This document shows, in pieces, positions 30,640-43,400 of a stretch of DNA of 63,892 nucleotides. The notes beneath the pieces are model-generated. The model was not told where the DNA came from. It saw only the letters and a list, made by a program, of their open reading frames with translations, and did no database searches. The stretch covers positions 1 through 63,892 of the forward strand of contig SBHD01000384.1 in NCBI GenBank assembly GCA_006226345.1, read 5' to 3'. A program made the position numbers and the translations under genes. The DNA comes from Bacteroidota bacterium. Its GTDB lineage: Bacteria; Bacteroidota; Bacteroidia; Chitinophagales; Saprospiraceae. Positions within the stretch are counted from its first letter, which is position 1, and every line of letters begins with the position of its first letter.

Positions 30640-30917
30640 TGCTAAGAAACCGGTCGATGCAAATTTTCAAAAAAAATGGAAAAATTTTAATTTGGAAAGC
30701 GCGAATAATTCAACCCGAAATAAAAACTTAATACCGAAATAGAGCCAAATAAAAATCAAACGTATTGCCAGTCCCGTTTTTTCAGGCACTCTGCTCTTAA
30801 TAGCGGAATATAGCCTAAAAAAATTTCCCGTTCCACAGTAGGGGATTTGAACAACTACTCTGTCTTTAACCTGACGAATTAATCAATACCATACAATAAA
30901 CTGCTACTGCTCAGACT

Positions 30918-31604
30918 ATGGACACAAAAACTACTTATCCCGTATTCGAAGACAATCCGCTCTTTGCGGTACTGAGCCCCGATGAACTTATCCTGCTCCA
31001 GCAAACTGCCACTATTCAGTCCTACACCAAACACCAGGTACTGTACAAACCGGGGCAATCGGCAAAAAAGGTTTTCCTTTTGTTGAAAGGAACGGTGAAG
31101 GTAGCTGTTCATGCAGAGAAAAAAGACATTATTAAATATGTGGTTCGCACGGGAAGTCTTTTTGGGGAATCCTGTCTGACAGGCGAACAAGAGCGCCGCG
31201 ACTTTGCCTATGCTATGGAAGATGTGGCAGAAGTTATTGAACTGGATGCGCAGGTATTGTTGTCTGTCATGCGTAAAAACTTCGCCTTTGCCCAATCACT
31301 GTTGCATTTTTTAGGCGAACGCCTGCGGTACACGGAAACCCAGTTGGAAAAGGTGGTTTTGAAAGATTCGAAAAGCCGGATCCTGGAATTCCTGCACCAG
31401 ATGGGGATCGAGCACGGCAAGCGTATCGGGTTTGAAACACTTGTTAAGCATAATATGACGCATCAGGATATCGCTGATCTGACCGGCACCAGCCGTCAAA
31501 TGGTAACAGCCGTACTCAATCAGCTTAAGCGCTCGAATGTGTTGTACTTTAACAGAAAGAAAATTTTGTTCCGTGACCTGAACGCGCTTCCGCTTGCAGG
31601 TTAA
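30918..31604 (+). CDS. Crp/Fnr-family transcriptional regulator
   Basis: cNMP-binding fold plus HTH (TLVKHNMTHQDIADLTGTSRQMVTAVLNQLKRSNVL). Confidence 0.93.
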   Translation: MDTKTTYPVFEDNPLFAVLSPDELILLQQTATIQSYTKHQVLYKPGQSAKKVFLLLKGTVKVAVHAEKKDIIKYVVRTGSLFGESCLTGEQERRDFAYAMEDVAEVIELDAQVLLSVMRKNFAFAQSLLHFLGERLRYTETQLEKVVLKDSKSRILEFLHQMGIEHGKRIGFETLVKHNMTHQDIADLTGTSRQMVTAVLNQLKRSNVLYFNRKKILFRDLNALPLAG

Positions 31605-31710
31605 TAGCTTCGGAACCAGTAAAATCCAAACCAAAAATCAAACCCCGACCTGCCAAAATGTGAATTTGGTTAACAGTTTTGCTTCATACGATAGAATGGG
31701 TTTTGTTCTG

Positions 31711-31740
31711 GCGGCGTGCAACGGCACGCCGCTTTTTTTT
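31711..31740 (+). terminator. intrinsic terminator of the Crp/Fnr gene
   Basis: GCGGCGTG-caacgg-CACGCCGC followed by T8. Confidence 0.85.
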
Positions 31741-31880
31741 GCCCTTAAAAGACCCGGTTGCCCATTTTAGGCAGCATCGATCCAGGAATAAGCTGGAAAT
31801 TTGGGCAATAAACCCAGGTTCTGGCAAAAAACCAGCACCTCGCTATTTCATTTCACCTAATAATTGGATTTCTTCTGCCC

Positions 31881-33662
31881 ATGCTACGTATCCTCCTACT
31901 CCCCCTGCTTCTGGGCTTCAACCAGTTAAAAGCCCAGTCCAATCCGGACCCCGCACGTTTCCCCTACCCTCTTGACGAGATCCAGCTTACCGCTCCCAAG
32001 GAAGCGCCCGGGTCACTTTTCGGAATCACCGATCCTCCTTCTGTGCCAGTCCGGGCCATGGGCGAGTGGGAGGAGTTGCAGGCGCTGTTAATTTCGTGGC
32101 AAGGCAGTTCTTCCTGGCTTCAGATCCTGACGGAGATCGTTCGGGCCGCCCAAAAAGAGTGCCGGGTCATTATTTGTTGCAATACTTCCTTTACGGAAAA
32201 TTCAGCACGAAACTTCCTGACCAGCAGAAATGTCGATATCGCTAATAATGTGGAATTTTTGGTTGTTCCCAACAATTCCATCTGGATCCGGGACTACGGT
32301 CCCAACTGCGTATATGCGAATGGAACAGACTCGCTTTACTTTGTAGACTGGCGCTACAACCGGACGACCCGTCCACAGGATGATACCCTGGCCAACAAAG
32401 TTGCTCAATACCTGAGTGTACCACTGTATACCACGACTACCGCCCCCAATGACCTGGTACATACGGGTGGAAATTTCATGTCGGATGGCCTGGGCACCGC
32501 GTTTTCCTCCCGGCTGATCCTGAGTGAAAACCAACCGGGCAACCCTTATGGCGCTTCTGCCAAAACAGAAGCCGAGATCGATGCGATCATGTACGATTAT
32601 ATGGGTATTCACCAGTTTATCAAAATGGACAAGTTGCCCTACGATGTTATTCACCACATCGATATGCATATGAAGTTGCTGGATGAAGAAACGCTGCTGG
32701 TAGGCAAGTATCCTGATGGTATTGCCGATGGCCCGCAGATTGAAGCAAACCTCCAGTATGTGTTGAGCAATTTCAAATCAGCCTTTGGAACCCCGTACAA
32801 AGTTATCCGTATCCCGATGCCACCTAAATTCGGTTATTATCCGAACAATGGAGCGGATTATCGCACCTTTTCCAACGCAGTGTTTGTGAACAAGACCGTA
32901 CTCGTTCCCTTTTACGAACTGCAATATGACACTACGGCACAGCGAATTTGGGAAGAGGCCCTCCCCGGTTACAACATCGTCGGGATTGACTGCAATGCGA
33001 TCATTGGGTCGCTTGGCGCTATCCATTGCATTACCAAGGAGATTGGGGTTTCAGACCCATTGCATATTGTACACCAGGAACTCCCATGCATGGACAATGC
33101 CCAGTATCTCCAATACCCGGTTTGGGCCAATCTGGAACACCGCAGTGGCGTCGCCAGCGCCAGAATCTATTTTACGACTGACCTGAACAGCACATGGGAG
33201 AGTGTTGATCTGCCCTTCTATCCGATGGATGACACTCTTTGGAGCCACCGTGGCTTTATTCCCAAACAGCCTGCCGGTAGCACGGTATATTATTATATTG
33301 AAGCGACTTCCGGTAGTGGGAAGACGATCACCCGGCCATTAACGGCTCCAGCAGGGTACTGGCAGTTTTGTGTCACCGAATCAGTCAGTACGACTGAAAC
33401 AGTTCAGGCTGAACTGGCACCGATCTACCCGAATCCGACAGCAGCAATGACAGTCATTCCAGTAACCTCTTCTGATGGCCTGGAAGGAAGTATTCGGCTA
33501 TTCAACGCCATTGGGCAGCTACAGCAAACCGTATATCGTGGAGAGATCCCTGCCGGCACGACCAATTATTTCCTGGATGCATCCAGATTCCCCTCCGGAG
33601 CCTACTGGGTTGAGCTTCGAACAGAAAAGGAAACATTGGTCCAGCAACTTGTCATCCGGTGA
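31881..33662 (+). CDS. secreted agmatine/peptidylarginine deiminase-family protein with T9SS-type C-terminus
   Basis: Signal peptide; IRDYGP, HIDMHMK and GAIHCITKEI motifs; C-terminal IYPNPT...SGAYWVELRTEKETLVQQLVIR sorting tail. Confidence 0.88.
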   Translation: MLRILLLPLLLGFNQLKAQSNPDPARFPYPLDEIQLTAPKEAPGSLFGITDPPSVPVRAMGEWEELQALLISWQGSSSWLQILTEIVRAAQKECRVIICCNTSFTENSARNFLTSRNVDIANNVEFLVVPNNSIWIRDYGPNCVYANGTDSLYFVDWRYNRTTRPQDDTLANKVAQYLSVPLYTTTTAPNDLVHTGGNFMSDGLGTAFSSRLILSENQPGNPYGASAKTEAEIDAIMYDYMGIHQFIKMDKLPYDVIHHIDMHMKLLDEETLLVGKYPDGIADGPQIEANLQYVLSNFKSAFGTPYKVIRIPMPPKFGYYPNNGADYRTFSNAVFVNKTVLVPFYELQYDTTAQRIWEEALPGYNIVGIDCNAIIGSLGAIHCITKEIGVSDPLHIVHQELPCMDNAQYLQYPVWANLEHRSGVASARIYFTTDLNSTWESVDLPFYPMDDTLWSHRGFIPKQPAGSTVYYYIEATSGSGKTITRPLTAPAGYWQFCVTESVSTTETVQAELAPIYPNPTAAMTVIPVTSSDGLEGSIRLFNAIGQLQQTVYRGEIPAGTTNYFLDASRFPSGAYWVELRTEKETLVQQLVIR

Positions 33663-33860
33663 GGATGACAGGCAAGACTTTAATACAGTACGGTTACTTT
33701 TACGATACAGGTCGTCTTAAGGACCTGTTTGAGCATTTTAAGTTCTGTCGAAAGACAAAATCCGACCTCAAACAAAATTAAATTTCAAACGTTGATTCAA
33801 TTGTTTTAAAACTCTTCGGCAAAAAAAAATTTGTATTGCACGGATTCAGGGTGAAAAATC

Positions 33861-33892
33861 TTGACATCGGCACAATGGAAGTTGTACCTTTG
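33861..33892 (+). promoter_or_regulatory. rpoD promoter (TTG-N21-TACCTTTG)
   Basis: TTG at 33861 and TACCTTTG at 33885-33892, 21-bp gap, fitting the TTG/TAnnTTTG Bacteroidota consensus. Confidence 0.65.
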
Positions 33893-33923
33893 CAGCCGAA
33901 TTTTTATAACATACCGATCGCAC

Positions 33924-34793
33924 ATGAGGCAATTAAAAATTACGAAGTCCATTACCAATCGCGAGAGCCAGTCGCTGGAGAAGTACCTGCAGGAAATTGG
34001 GAAAGTGGACCTCCTGACCCCGGAAGAAGAAGTAGATCTTGCCAAGCGTATTAAACAGGGCGACCAGATCGCACTGGAAAAACTGACCAAGGCCAACCTG
34101 CGCTTCGTCGTTTCCGTGGCCAAACAATACCAGAACCAGGGCCTGAGCCTTTCTGATCTGATCAATGAAGGCAACCTGGGATTGATCAAAGCCGCTCAGC
34201 GTTTTGATGAAACCCGTGGCTTCAAATTTATTTCCTACGCAGTCTGGTGGATCCGTCAGTCGATCCTGCAGGCACTTGCCGAACAGAGCCGGATCGTGCG
34301 GCTCCCATTGAACAAGGTTGGCTCCCTGAATAAAATTAACAAGGCGTTCTCCGAGCTGGAACAAACATACGAACGCGAGCCCAGTCCGGAAGAACTGGCT
34401 GAGCTGCTGGAGATCACCTCTGACGAAGTCGAAACCACACTGGGTGTTGCTGCACGACACGTTTCCATGGATGCCCCGTTTGTAGAAGGCGAAGACAACT
34501 CCCTTCTGGATGTGTTGGAAAATACGGCCATGCCCGGTACAGACCAACACCTGAACTATGCAGACTCACTTCGCCGGGAGATCGAGCGTTCCCTCAGCAC
34601 GCTGACCGATCGCCAATGTGATGTCATCAAGTTATATTTTGGTATCGGTGTAGAGCATCCGATGTCACTTGAGGATATTGGCGAAAAATTTGGCCTCACG
34701 CGCGAGCGGGTTCGCCAGATCAAGGACAAGGCGATCAATAAATTGCGCGCTACCAGCCGCAGCAAACTGCTGAAGTCTTACCTGGGCGCCTGA
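33924..34793 (+). CDS. rpoD: RNA polymerase sigma factor RpoD/SigA
   Basis: [75 protein letters not shown]. Confidence 0.96.
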   Translation: MRQLKITKSITNRESQSLEKYLQEIGKVDLLTPEEEVDLAKRIKQGDQIALEKLTKANLRFVVSVAKQYQNQGLSLSDLINEGNLGLIKAAQRFDETRGFKFISYAVWWIRQSILQALAEQSRIVRLPLNKVGSLNKINKAFSELEQTYEREPSPEELAELLEITSDEVETTLGVAARHVSMDAPFVEGEDNSLLDVLENTAMPGTDQHLNYADSLRREIERSLSTLTDRQCDVIKLYFGIGVEHPMSLEDIGEKFGLTRERVRQIKDKAINKLRATSRSKLLKSYLGA

Positions 34794-34823
34794 TATAAAT
34801 ACAAGACATTAAATACACTATGA

Positions 34824-34857
34824 AAAAGCCGCTTTACCTATGGGTAAAGCGGCTTTT
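34824..34857. terminator. rpoD terminator
   Basis: AAAAGCCGCTTTACC-tatg-GGTAAAGCGGCTTTT. Confidence 0.85.
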
Positions 34858-34898
34858 GTATTTTCAATCAATCCGGCCGGGGTTTTACCGGCTGGATA

Positions 34899-35366
34899 TC
34901 ATTGCTTGGTAAATTCAATTGTCAGCCCCTGGTCCGGGTTAGATGAGATATCCGTGGATTCCGGGTTCTTCAACTCAATGCGATTAGCTGTATAGTCCAC
35001 GATTTCCCATTCACCCCAGATGCCATCCACCGGATCAAATGGTGTATCGATCAGGCCTATCACGAAAAGATTAGCACCGGCATCAGCGCCCCATTTGCCA
35101 GTAACAGTAGTACCGTCGGGCTTTGTAATAATCAGTTCCTCACTTGCATTGAATTCAAACGTATAACCGGTAAAATCGGAGGTCTTCACCAATTGATCCT
35201 TGTCCGGTCCCGTGGTAACAAAATTCGTCACGGTCCATAAGTCTGTATTATCCGGAGAATCAGTCGTTTTTCCACAGCTGAACATGACCAGGGAAAGCAA
35301 TAACAAAAGAGCGGGAATTAACGGTTTTTGCATAACATTAAAATTGTTAGATGAATAAATGTACAT
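34899..35366 (-). CDS. lipocalin-like putative lipoprotein
   Basis: LLSLVMFSCGKTTDS lipobox; repeated beta strands (DLWTVTNFVTTG..., GTTVTGKWGADAGANLFVIGL). Confidence 0.65.
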   Translation of the reverse strand: MYIYSSNNFNVMQKPLIPALLLLLSLVMFSCGKTTDSPDNTDLWTVTNFVTTGPDKDQLVKTSDFTGYTFEFNASEELIITKPDGTTVTGKWGADAGANLFVIGLIDTPFDPVDGIWGEWEIVDYTANRIELKNPESTDISSNPDQGLTIEFTKQ

Positions 35367-35466
35367 GGAATAACCAAAGTTGTATGCACTACAAAAATAC
35401 GGCCAGCCCCGGTATGCGGGGCACCTTTAACATCTGAACGGCTCCACCCGACATGTTTTCAGTGGT

Positions 35467-36147
35467 TCATTCTATGATCTGTTGAAAGCGCTCCACATCG
35501 CTTCGTATCTTACTGACCATCGCCGTACACGCAGCCAGGTAACCACGTTGGGCATGATCAATTTTCGTTTTCTCCTCTGCGATTTCACCCTGTAATGCCT
35601 TTATCTTTTCTTCTGCACTGGCGATTTCCTGTTGCAGTTGTTGAATCATTTTTTGCTTTTCCACCCGGCTCTCTTCCAACTGCCGGATCGATGCCTGGCG
35701 ACCGGCGATTTCAGCTTCAGACTTCTTGTGTACAGCCGATTCGAAGTTTGCCTTGTCTTTCAGAATAGCCTCTTCATATTTACCGGCAGATTCGATCAGT
35801 ATTTGTTTGGTCAGCCCCTGTATCTTCAGGGACGCAAATACCGCATTGATCCTGGCCACCTCATCCGGAATATGCGCTTCGAGCGTATCCATCGTCTTCC
35901 AGAATTCATAATAGTCCGGCCCGGGGAGGTTGGTTTGATCAAATAGCCTGGAAAAATGCTGCTCAAATTTTGAAAGATCCTCTTTGGACATGGCTGGTGG
36001 CTCACCTGTTTCTGTTTTTTCTACCTGAACCGGTTCAGAAGAGGTATCCGGCTGCGCCTGAGCGGTCGGCGTCTGCTCACTGGCAGGCTTTTCATCCTCA
36101 TCTAATATGACAAAAAGGCTGATTGCCTTGCGGAAAAAACTAGACAT
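35467..36147 (-). CDS. hypothetical coiled-coil protein
   Basis: 226 aa, extended heptad-like region (EESRVEKQKMIQQLQQEIASAEEKIKALQGEIAEEKTK). Confidence 0.7.
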   Translation of the reverse strand: MSSFFRKAISLFVILDEDEKPASEQTPTAQAQPDTSSEPVQVEKTETGEPPAMSKEDLSKFEQHFSRLFDQTNLPGPDYYEFWKTMDTLEAHIPDEVARINAVFASLKIQGLTKQILIESAGKYEEAILKDKANFESAVHKKSEAEIAGRQASIRQLEESRVEKQKMIQQLQQEIASAEEKIKALQGEIAEEKTKIDHAQRGYLAACTAMVSKIRSDVERFQQIIE

Positions 36148-36288
36148 AATTCAGTTTAAAAACGCTGGCTTCCGAATGGAGGTTCAGCACGGGCACTCTC
36201 AGGTAAAAAATCAGAATTATAAAGATTTGACCTGTTTCCCGGCGCTGCTATGCTACAAAGTTACATCACAATCTTCAAGATACCGGTA

Positions 36289-37905
<1,617 letters not shown>

Positions 37906-38064
37906 TTACGGGATGTAAAGGTAGGACTTAATCTACAGGCGGCCGACTAGAATCCGCTGATTTTTCTATCCTGTTCCGGAAACCTGCATTTTTCCGGCCC
38001 AAACATCCGGCAGCTTTACCGAACTTTGCCGAACCAAGTTCCAGCCCAGTTGTTTTTGTAAGGT

Positions 38065-38808
38065 ATGCAAATTGTTCAGTTTCAGGATTTAGGTCATTGG
38101 GATTACCAGAAAGCCTGGGACTACCAATCTGCCTTACACCGGGCCCTGGTAGACAACAAACTCCAGCACCGGGACCATCCGCCGGGATCCTATTCGCAAC
38201 AACATTATCTGCTTCTGGTCGAACATCCGCACGTGTATACCCTCGGCAAGAGTGGTTCACTCGATCATTTGCTGTTGTCTGAAGAAGAATTAACCACCCG
38301 GGGTATCCAGTACTTTCCCATTAACCGGGGAGGCGACATAACCTATCACGGCCCGGGTCAGATCGTTGGATATCCCATTCTGGACCTCGAATGTTTTTTT
38401 ACCGATGTACACCGGTATGTGCGCAATATTGAAGAGGTAATTATCCGGACGCTGGCAGAGTATGACATTGAGGCTGTCCGGGTACCGGATTACACGGGAG
38501 TCTGGTGTCTGCCCGATCCCCAAACAGATAAAACCAGCCCCGGCGAAATCTTCCGGCAAAAATTCCGGAAGATCTGTGCAATTGGCGTGCATTTAAGCCG
38601 CTGGGTAACCTTACACGGATTTGCATTTAACGTGAACACAGACCTCAACTACTTTAAGTACATTGTGCCCTGTGGCATCAACGATGCTGACAAAACCGTT
38701 ACGTCACTGGAACAGGAATTAGGCCGACCCGTTGATATTAGTACCGTTCAAAGCCAGATCCGGAAACATTTTTGTGCAGTTTTTGAATGTGAATTAGCAC
38801 CGTCATGA
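38065..38808 (+). CDS. lipB: octanoyltransferase
   Basis: HPHVYTLGKSG, RGGDITYHGPGQIVGYPI, KICAIGVHLSRWVTLHGFAFNVN. Confidence 0.95.
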   Translation: MQIVQFQDLGHWDYQKAWDYQSALHRALVDNKLQHRDHPPGSYSQQHYLLLVEHPHVYTLGKSGSLDHLLLSEEELTTRGIQYFPINRGGDITYHGPGQIVGYPILDLECFFTDVHRYVRNIEEVIIRTLAEYDIEAVRVPDYTGVWCLPDPQTDKTSPGEIFRQKFRKICAIGVHLSRWVTLHGFAFNVNTDLNYFKYIVPCGINDADKTVTSLEQELGRPVDISTVQSQIRKHFCAVFECELAPS

Positions 38809-39215
38809 TAAAAGATATTCCCGTCCGGAAAGTTGAAAATTTGGCCATTGCAGTGGTTCCACGCCTGGAACATGAAGAGGATCACGAATTCTTCTGGGAT
38901 ACCTACCTGATAAACTTAAAAGAGGAACCGATATATTCCGTGCTGGTGAACTCACGCGGCTATGGCATTTTGGAAGGCGAACAACGCAAAACCTCCACCC
39001 TGCGCTACTTTTGGGATAAGATCGAACCTAAAAGCGCGGTCCGTGTCGAACCGGTACAAAAATCAGTACTCCAACTGGCCAATGAATACTGGATCAGTTT
39101 TTCCTACCATAATTATCTGTACGATAAAAAGTACGTTTTTGTAGCCGGGAGCCTTGAATCGGCTAATTTCACCGAAATCCCGCTGTTACAACGCAAGGGA
39201 GTAATGATCCGCTAG
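38805..39215 (+). CDS. conserved hypothetical protein
   Basis: 136-aa ORF overlapping the lipB stop (ATGA). Confidence 0.75.
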   Translation: MIKDIPVRKVENLAIAVVPRLEHEEDHEFFWDTYLINLKEEPIYSVLVNSRGYGILEGEQRKTSTLRYFWDKIEPKSAVRVEPVQKSVLQLANEYWISFSYHNYLYDKKYVFVAGSLESANFTEIPLLQRKGVMIR

Positions 39216-39263
39216 ATTTAAGGGCTCCTCCCCATCAGCCCGTCCACCGCATAATGAACTGAT

Positions 39264-39707
39264 ATGGCATTTTCTTTTCTTACCCGAAAAATGGACCCGC
39301 TCCTGCAGGCCGGGCTTTTCTTTGGTGTGGCATTTTTGTTTATGGTGCTCACCAAGATGGCGGACTGGCTTGGGATGGTCGAGCCCGAAGAGTTATTCCC
39401 CTGGTCCATTGCATCTGCACTGTTATTGCTTTTTGCTGTGTTTAATAGCATGATGAGTCTGAACGCCGACAATTCAGCACGTTATTGGGGTCGCTCCATG
39501 TATGCCTTTATTGGTCTGGCGTTTGCTAATGGCCTGGCCGCCTGGTTGTTTTCAGGAGTTCCGATCGGTGCAGCACAATCTTATCGTTGGATCTATATTG
39601 TTATCACGATATGCTTGTTGGTTATGCTGACTATGGTTAATCTGATGAAAAAAATTGTGCAGTTTGCCGAACGGGAAGAATGGACGCAGCCCCGGAAAAG
39701 GTGGTAA
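39264..39707 (+). CDS. hypothetical membrane protein (4 TM)
   Basis: Four hydrophobic segments in 147 aa. Confidence 0.7.
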   Translation: MAFSFLTRKMDPLLQAGLFFGVAFLFMVLTKMADWLGMVEPEELFPWSIASALLLLFAVFNSMMSLNADNSARYWGRSMYAFIGLAFANGLAAWLFSGVPIGAAQSYRWIYIVITICLLVMLTMVNLMKKIVQFAEREEWTQPRKRW

Positions 39708-39773
39708 TTAAACAAAATTTATTTCCACACACGGGCAATTCAAGTTTAACCATTCCCAAACGTTATCCCTGTC

Positions 39774-40325
39774 ATGTTGAAATATCTGATCGTACTGACA
39801 TTCCTTTGGAGTTGTAATTTCTCCTCCGGTTCCGCACCTGCTAAAACGGCGCTCAATTCCTCCGTGCCGGAGGTTCAGGATACGCTGATACCACCGGAAT
39901 ACGATGCCGGGCACCAACTTATACGGGTAGAAAGGACGGAGACCGAATGGAAGGCCCGGTTGAACAAACTGGAATATAATGTGCTTCGGGAGGAAGGCAC
40001 AGAACGCGCCTTCACAGGTGACCTGTGGAATAACCATGAGCAAGGCATCTACATTTGCAAAGGATGCGGATTGCCTTTATTCTCCTCCGCTAGCAAGTTT
40101 AATTCCGGAACAGGCTGGCCGTCCTACTGGCAACCGATCAAACCGGAATACGTCACCGAAAACAAGGATACCCGGTATGGCATGGTTCGCATCGAGGTGG
40201 AATGCGCCCGGTGTGGCGGTCACCTAGGCCATGTATTTGACGATGGGCCCAAGCCCACCGGACTCCGGTATTGCATCAATTCGGTATCGCTGGATTTTGT
40301 TCCCGGAGCATCGGATGCTAACTAA
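39774..40325 (+). CDS. msrB: peptide-methionine (R)-S-oxide reductase
   Basis: Lipoprotein-like N-terminus; [61 protein letters not shown]. Confidence 0.95.
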   Translation: MLKYLIVLTFLWSCNFSSGSAPAKTALNSSVPEVQDTLIPPEYDAGHQLIRVERTETEWKARLNKLEYNVLREEGTERAFTGDLWNNHEQGIYICKGCGLPLFSSASKFNSGTGWPSYWQPIKPEYVTENKDTRYGMVRIEVECARCGGHLGHVFDDGPKPTGLRYCINSVSLDFVPGASDAN

Positions 40326-40338
40326 AGCCTGCGGTATG

Positions 40339-40374
40339 AGAAACAGCCCCTGGTCAATGCCAGGGACTGTTTCT
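40339..40374. terminator. bidirectional terminator after msrB
   Basis: AGAAACAG-c-CCCTGG...CCAGGG-a-CTGTTTCT inverted repeat with one mismatch. Confidence 0.6.
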
Positions 40375-40409
40375 TTCCACTTTTATCAATTAGGTATTCG
40401 GCAATGCCA

Positions 40410-43400
40410 CTACCTGGCTACCACGAAACGGCCTGCTTCGGTAATGCCGGTATCTGTCCGGTAAATCACCTGGTATACGCCATTGGGCCATGAGGCTGGC
40501 ACTGACAAGGTGTACACCGGTGTCCCCACCGCTATCTTTTCCTCTACCAGTACCCGGCCAAACTGATCCTGGATCAGGATACGGGCAGGCGTCGGAATTT
40601 CCGGCTGAGGGATACGGATCTGTAACATGTCGGAAACCGGATTCGGGATAACCTGCAAGCCGGAAGCCAGTATAACCTCACTGGTGCGATCTTGCGATAC
40701 ACCGGGGCGGTTGGAAACCTGTTCCACCATACAGGCAAATACATTCAAATGTGCCTCATAATATTGCTGGAATGCCAGACGGGCAATCACCCGGATAAAA
40801 GTCGGATTCGCCTGAGGCGGCAGCGTATATTCAAAAATATCCGCGGCACCGTTGGCTATCCCGGCGCCGGAAGTTTTGAACCGTATGGAGTGGAACGGTG
40901 TACTGTTCGGGTTCCGGACAATATACGATTGCCCGCCCGGCGAGTTGTAAATACTATTGTCGGCAGGAGCAACGGCAGTTATTCCGGCCGGCAGCTGGTA
41001 GGCCAGGTAGAGCAGTTCATCCGAACATTTATTGACAACGCGCATCCGGTACGTCTTTTCACCGGCAGGATTTTGCGTAATACCAAGTATCTCGTACCGG
41101 ATACACGGTGTCTCTTTGACGTCGCATGGCAAATCGTCTGGCATTTCCTGGACCGTAATAGTGAAACAACACGTAGCAGTTGTGTTGCAGCCATCACCAG
41201 CCTCAAAGCAGATCTGGGTATCTCCGATCGGGAAGTCGGAACCGGAAGGCTGGCCCTGGTACAGATCAAACCCCGTCACACCGCAGATACAATCCGTCGT
41301 AACCATCGGATCATTGAAATCAACAACAGCAAAACCTGCTCCCGGCAGTGCCTGTACAGTCAGGTTTGCCGGACACTGAATGGCCAAACTCGACGGACCG
41401 GTCGTCACCTGTACGATGAAGGTATCGGCAAGCGTACACCCGAGGCTGTCACTGGCAAAAAGAGTATACGTTGTGGTGGCCGCAGGGCTGATCGTAACAG
41501 TCGGGCAATCCGCACAACTTAATCCTGTGGCAGGCGCCCAGGAATAGAAATTAAACCCCGGTGCCGAGAAAGTCACGGACTCGCCCGGACAAATGGTCGT
41601 ATCCGGGAATTGTGTATCGGGCAGCAGACTAAAGGAAAAGAATACGGAGTCCCGTTGTTTGAAGCCACAAATATCAGTCACCTCAACCCAGTAAGTACCT
41701 GGCACATCCGCAGTAAAAGTCTGACCGGTTGAGCCATCCTGCCACAGGTAACTAATATAACCGGCACCAGGATCGAAAGTGACCGAGCTGTCCTCGCAAA
41801 TGATCTGGTCCGGCCCTAAATCCACAAACGGACTGTTGAGCAGTAAAAAGTTGAAGGACAAATTGTTGGTGTAGTCGCATTCTTCTATGCCTGTCGGCGG
41901 AAAAGTGTCCAGTGAGAATGGAGATGGCCAGGTAGCATCGTCATTGGTAATAGCAAAAACCGAGACAAGCCCAAATACGCCGCTGGGGAACCAGGCATCA
42001 GCAATTCCGGTCAACACATCGCTGGCACAGGCACCCGGCGCCAGCGAACCATCAAATAGATATGTACCCAGCACAGGCCGGGCAGACTCGGTCGGGTTTC
42101 CGCGATAAAATGTTACCGGAACACTATCCGTTCCTGCAGCGCCTCCAATATTGCAGAGCGTGTAATAGAGCTTCAGATCACCGTCATCGCACCGGATACT
42201 ATCAATTTTAAATGTCCAATCCGGCAAATCCTGACAGTTCCCGGCATCCGGTTGTTGGCATATAAAATCGCGTTGCGGCATGAAGTGCACCGGCGGAGCC
42301 ACGGGGTAATCTATAACTTGTGTCCAACTGGTATCAACCAGGGGGCTAACTGAATATTGTTGCGGATCAGCCACATTGGACACTAAAGCCGTAGTAGGTA
42401 AAAACGCAGCACAACTGTCGCTGACAATCCCCGATTGATTGGCTTTGATCAAAAACATCCGGCTGTCGCCGCTGCTGTTCTCCGTAGACCCGGTGAGATA
42501 CAGATAATTGCCCAATGCCAGCAGTTGATGTTGTGCAGTACTGATGATCCGGCTTTTAAAATCATGTTCCACCTTTCTTGCCCATTTCAGGTTGCCGCCT
42601 TTGTCGGTTTTCACTAATAAAACCACTCCTTCATCTGCCAATATTGTTCGACACAGGACCACGTAGCCATCCGGCACTTCGATCAGTTCCTCGGCCGAGA
42701 CTGCATTCCAATCCTGAAACTCGATTTTCCGGACCCAGTCCATTTCACCATCCAGATTTGATTTCTGTAAGAATACAGTACTGGCATTCAGATCAACTCC
42801 TGTTGCATTGCCACTATATACTGAGATAATCGAATTCTGATCAATGATCAGATCCCGTCCGTAAAGCCGTGCATTTTCCCCCGGGTTAATATGGCTCATA
42901 CGAGTCCACTTCGGTTGTCCGGTAAGTGGATCGAGCCGGAGCAAGACCTGCCGCATATCCTTAAGGGCAATAGATCCCTGTCCATCCGTAAAACGACCGA
43001 CGGCATATAGTTTGTCATCGTCCCAAACCATCGCGGAAAAGTTTTCGGAAGTGCCCAGATCGTATTGCCAGGCAGTGCCCGGGATCATATTTCCGGTAGA
43101 CCGGTTGAGCCGAAAGATCTCTGCATTATCGCCACCCGTAAAGTGTGGATTGGCGTACACCAGGAAATCACCACCGGGCCCCATTTCGACCAGTCCATGC
43201 AGGAGGGTTGCATTTCCTATAAAAGTTTTTGCCCACAGGACATCTTTTGCGTCCGGGTCATACCGGAATACAAATCCACCGTCGGGCACATCTTCTTTCA
43301 GGTTGCCACAGAAAAGCAGTTTACCATCTGAGTCCAGAATAAGTTCGGAAATGACATCCAGGCCACCAAAGCCTGCATCTATATACCGGGCATCCAGGAT

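Noticed and set aside
31679-31975. 98-aa ORF after the Crp/Fnr gene
   Set aside because: Runs through a strong intrinsic terminator and overlaps the deiminase start in another frame.
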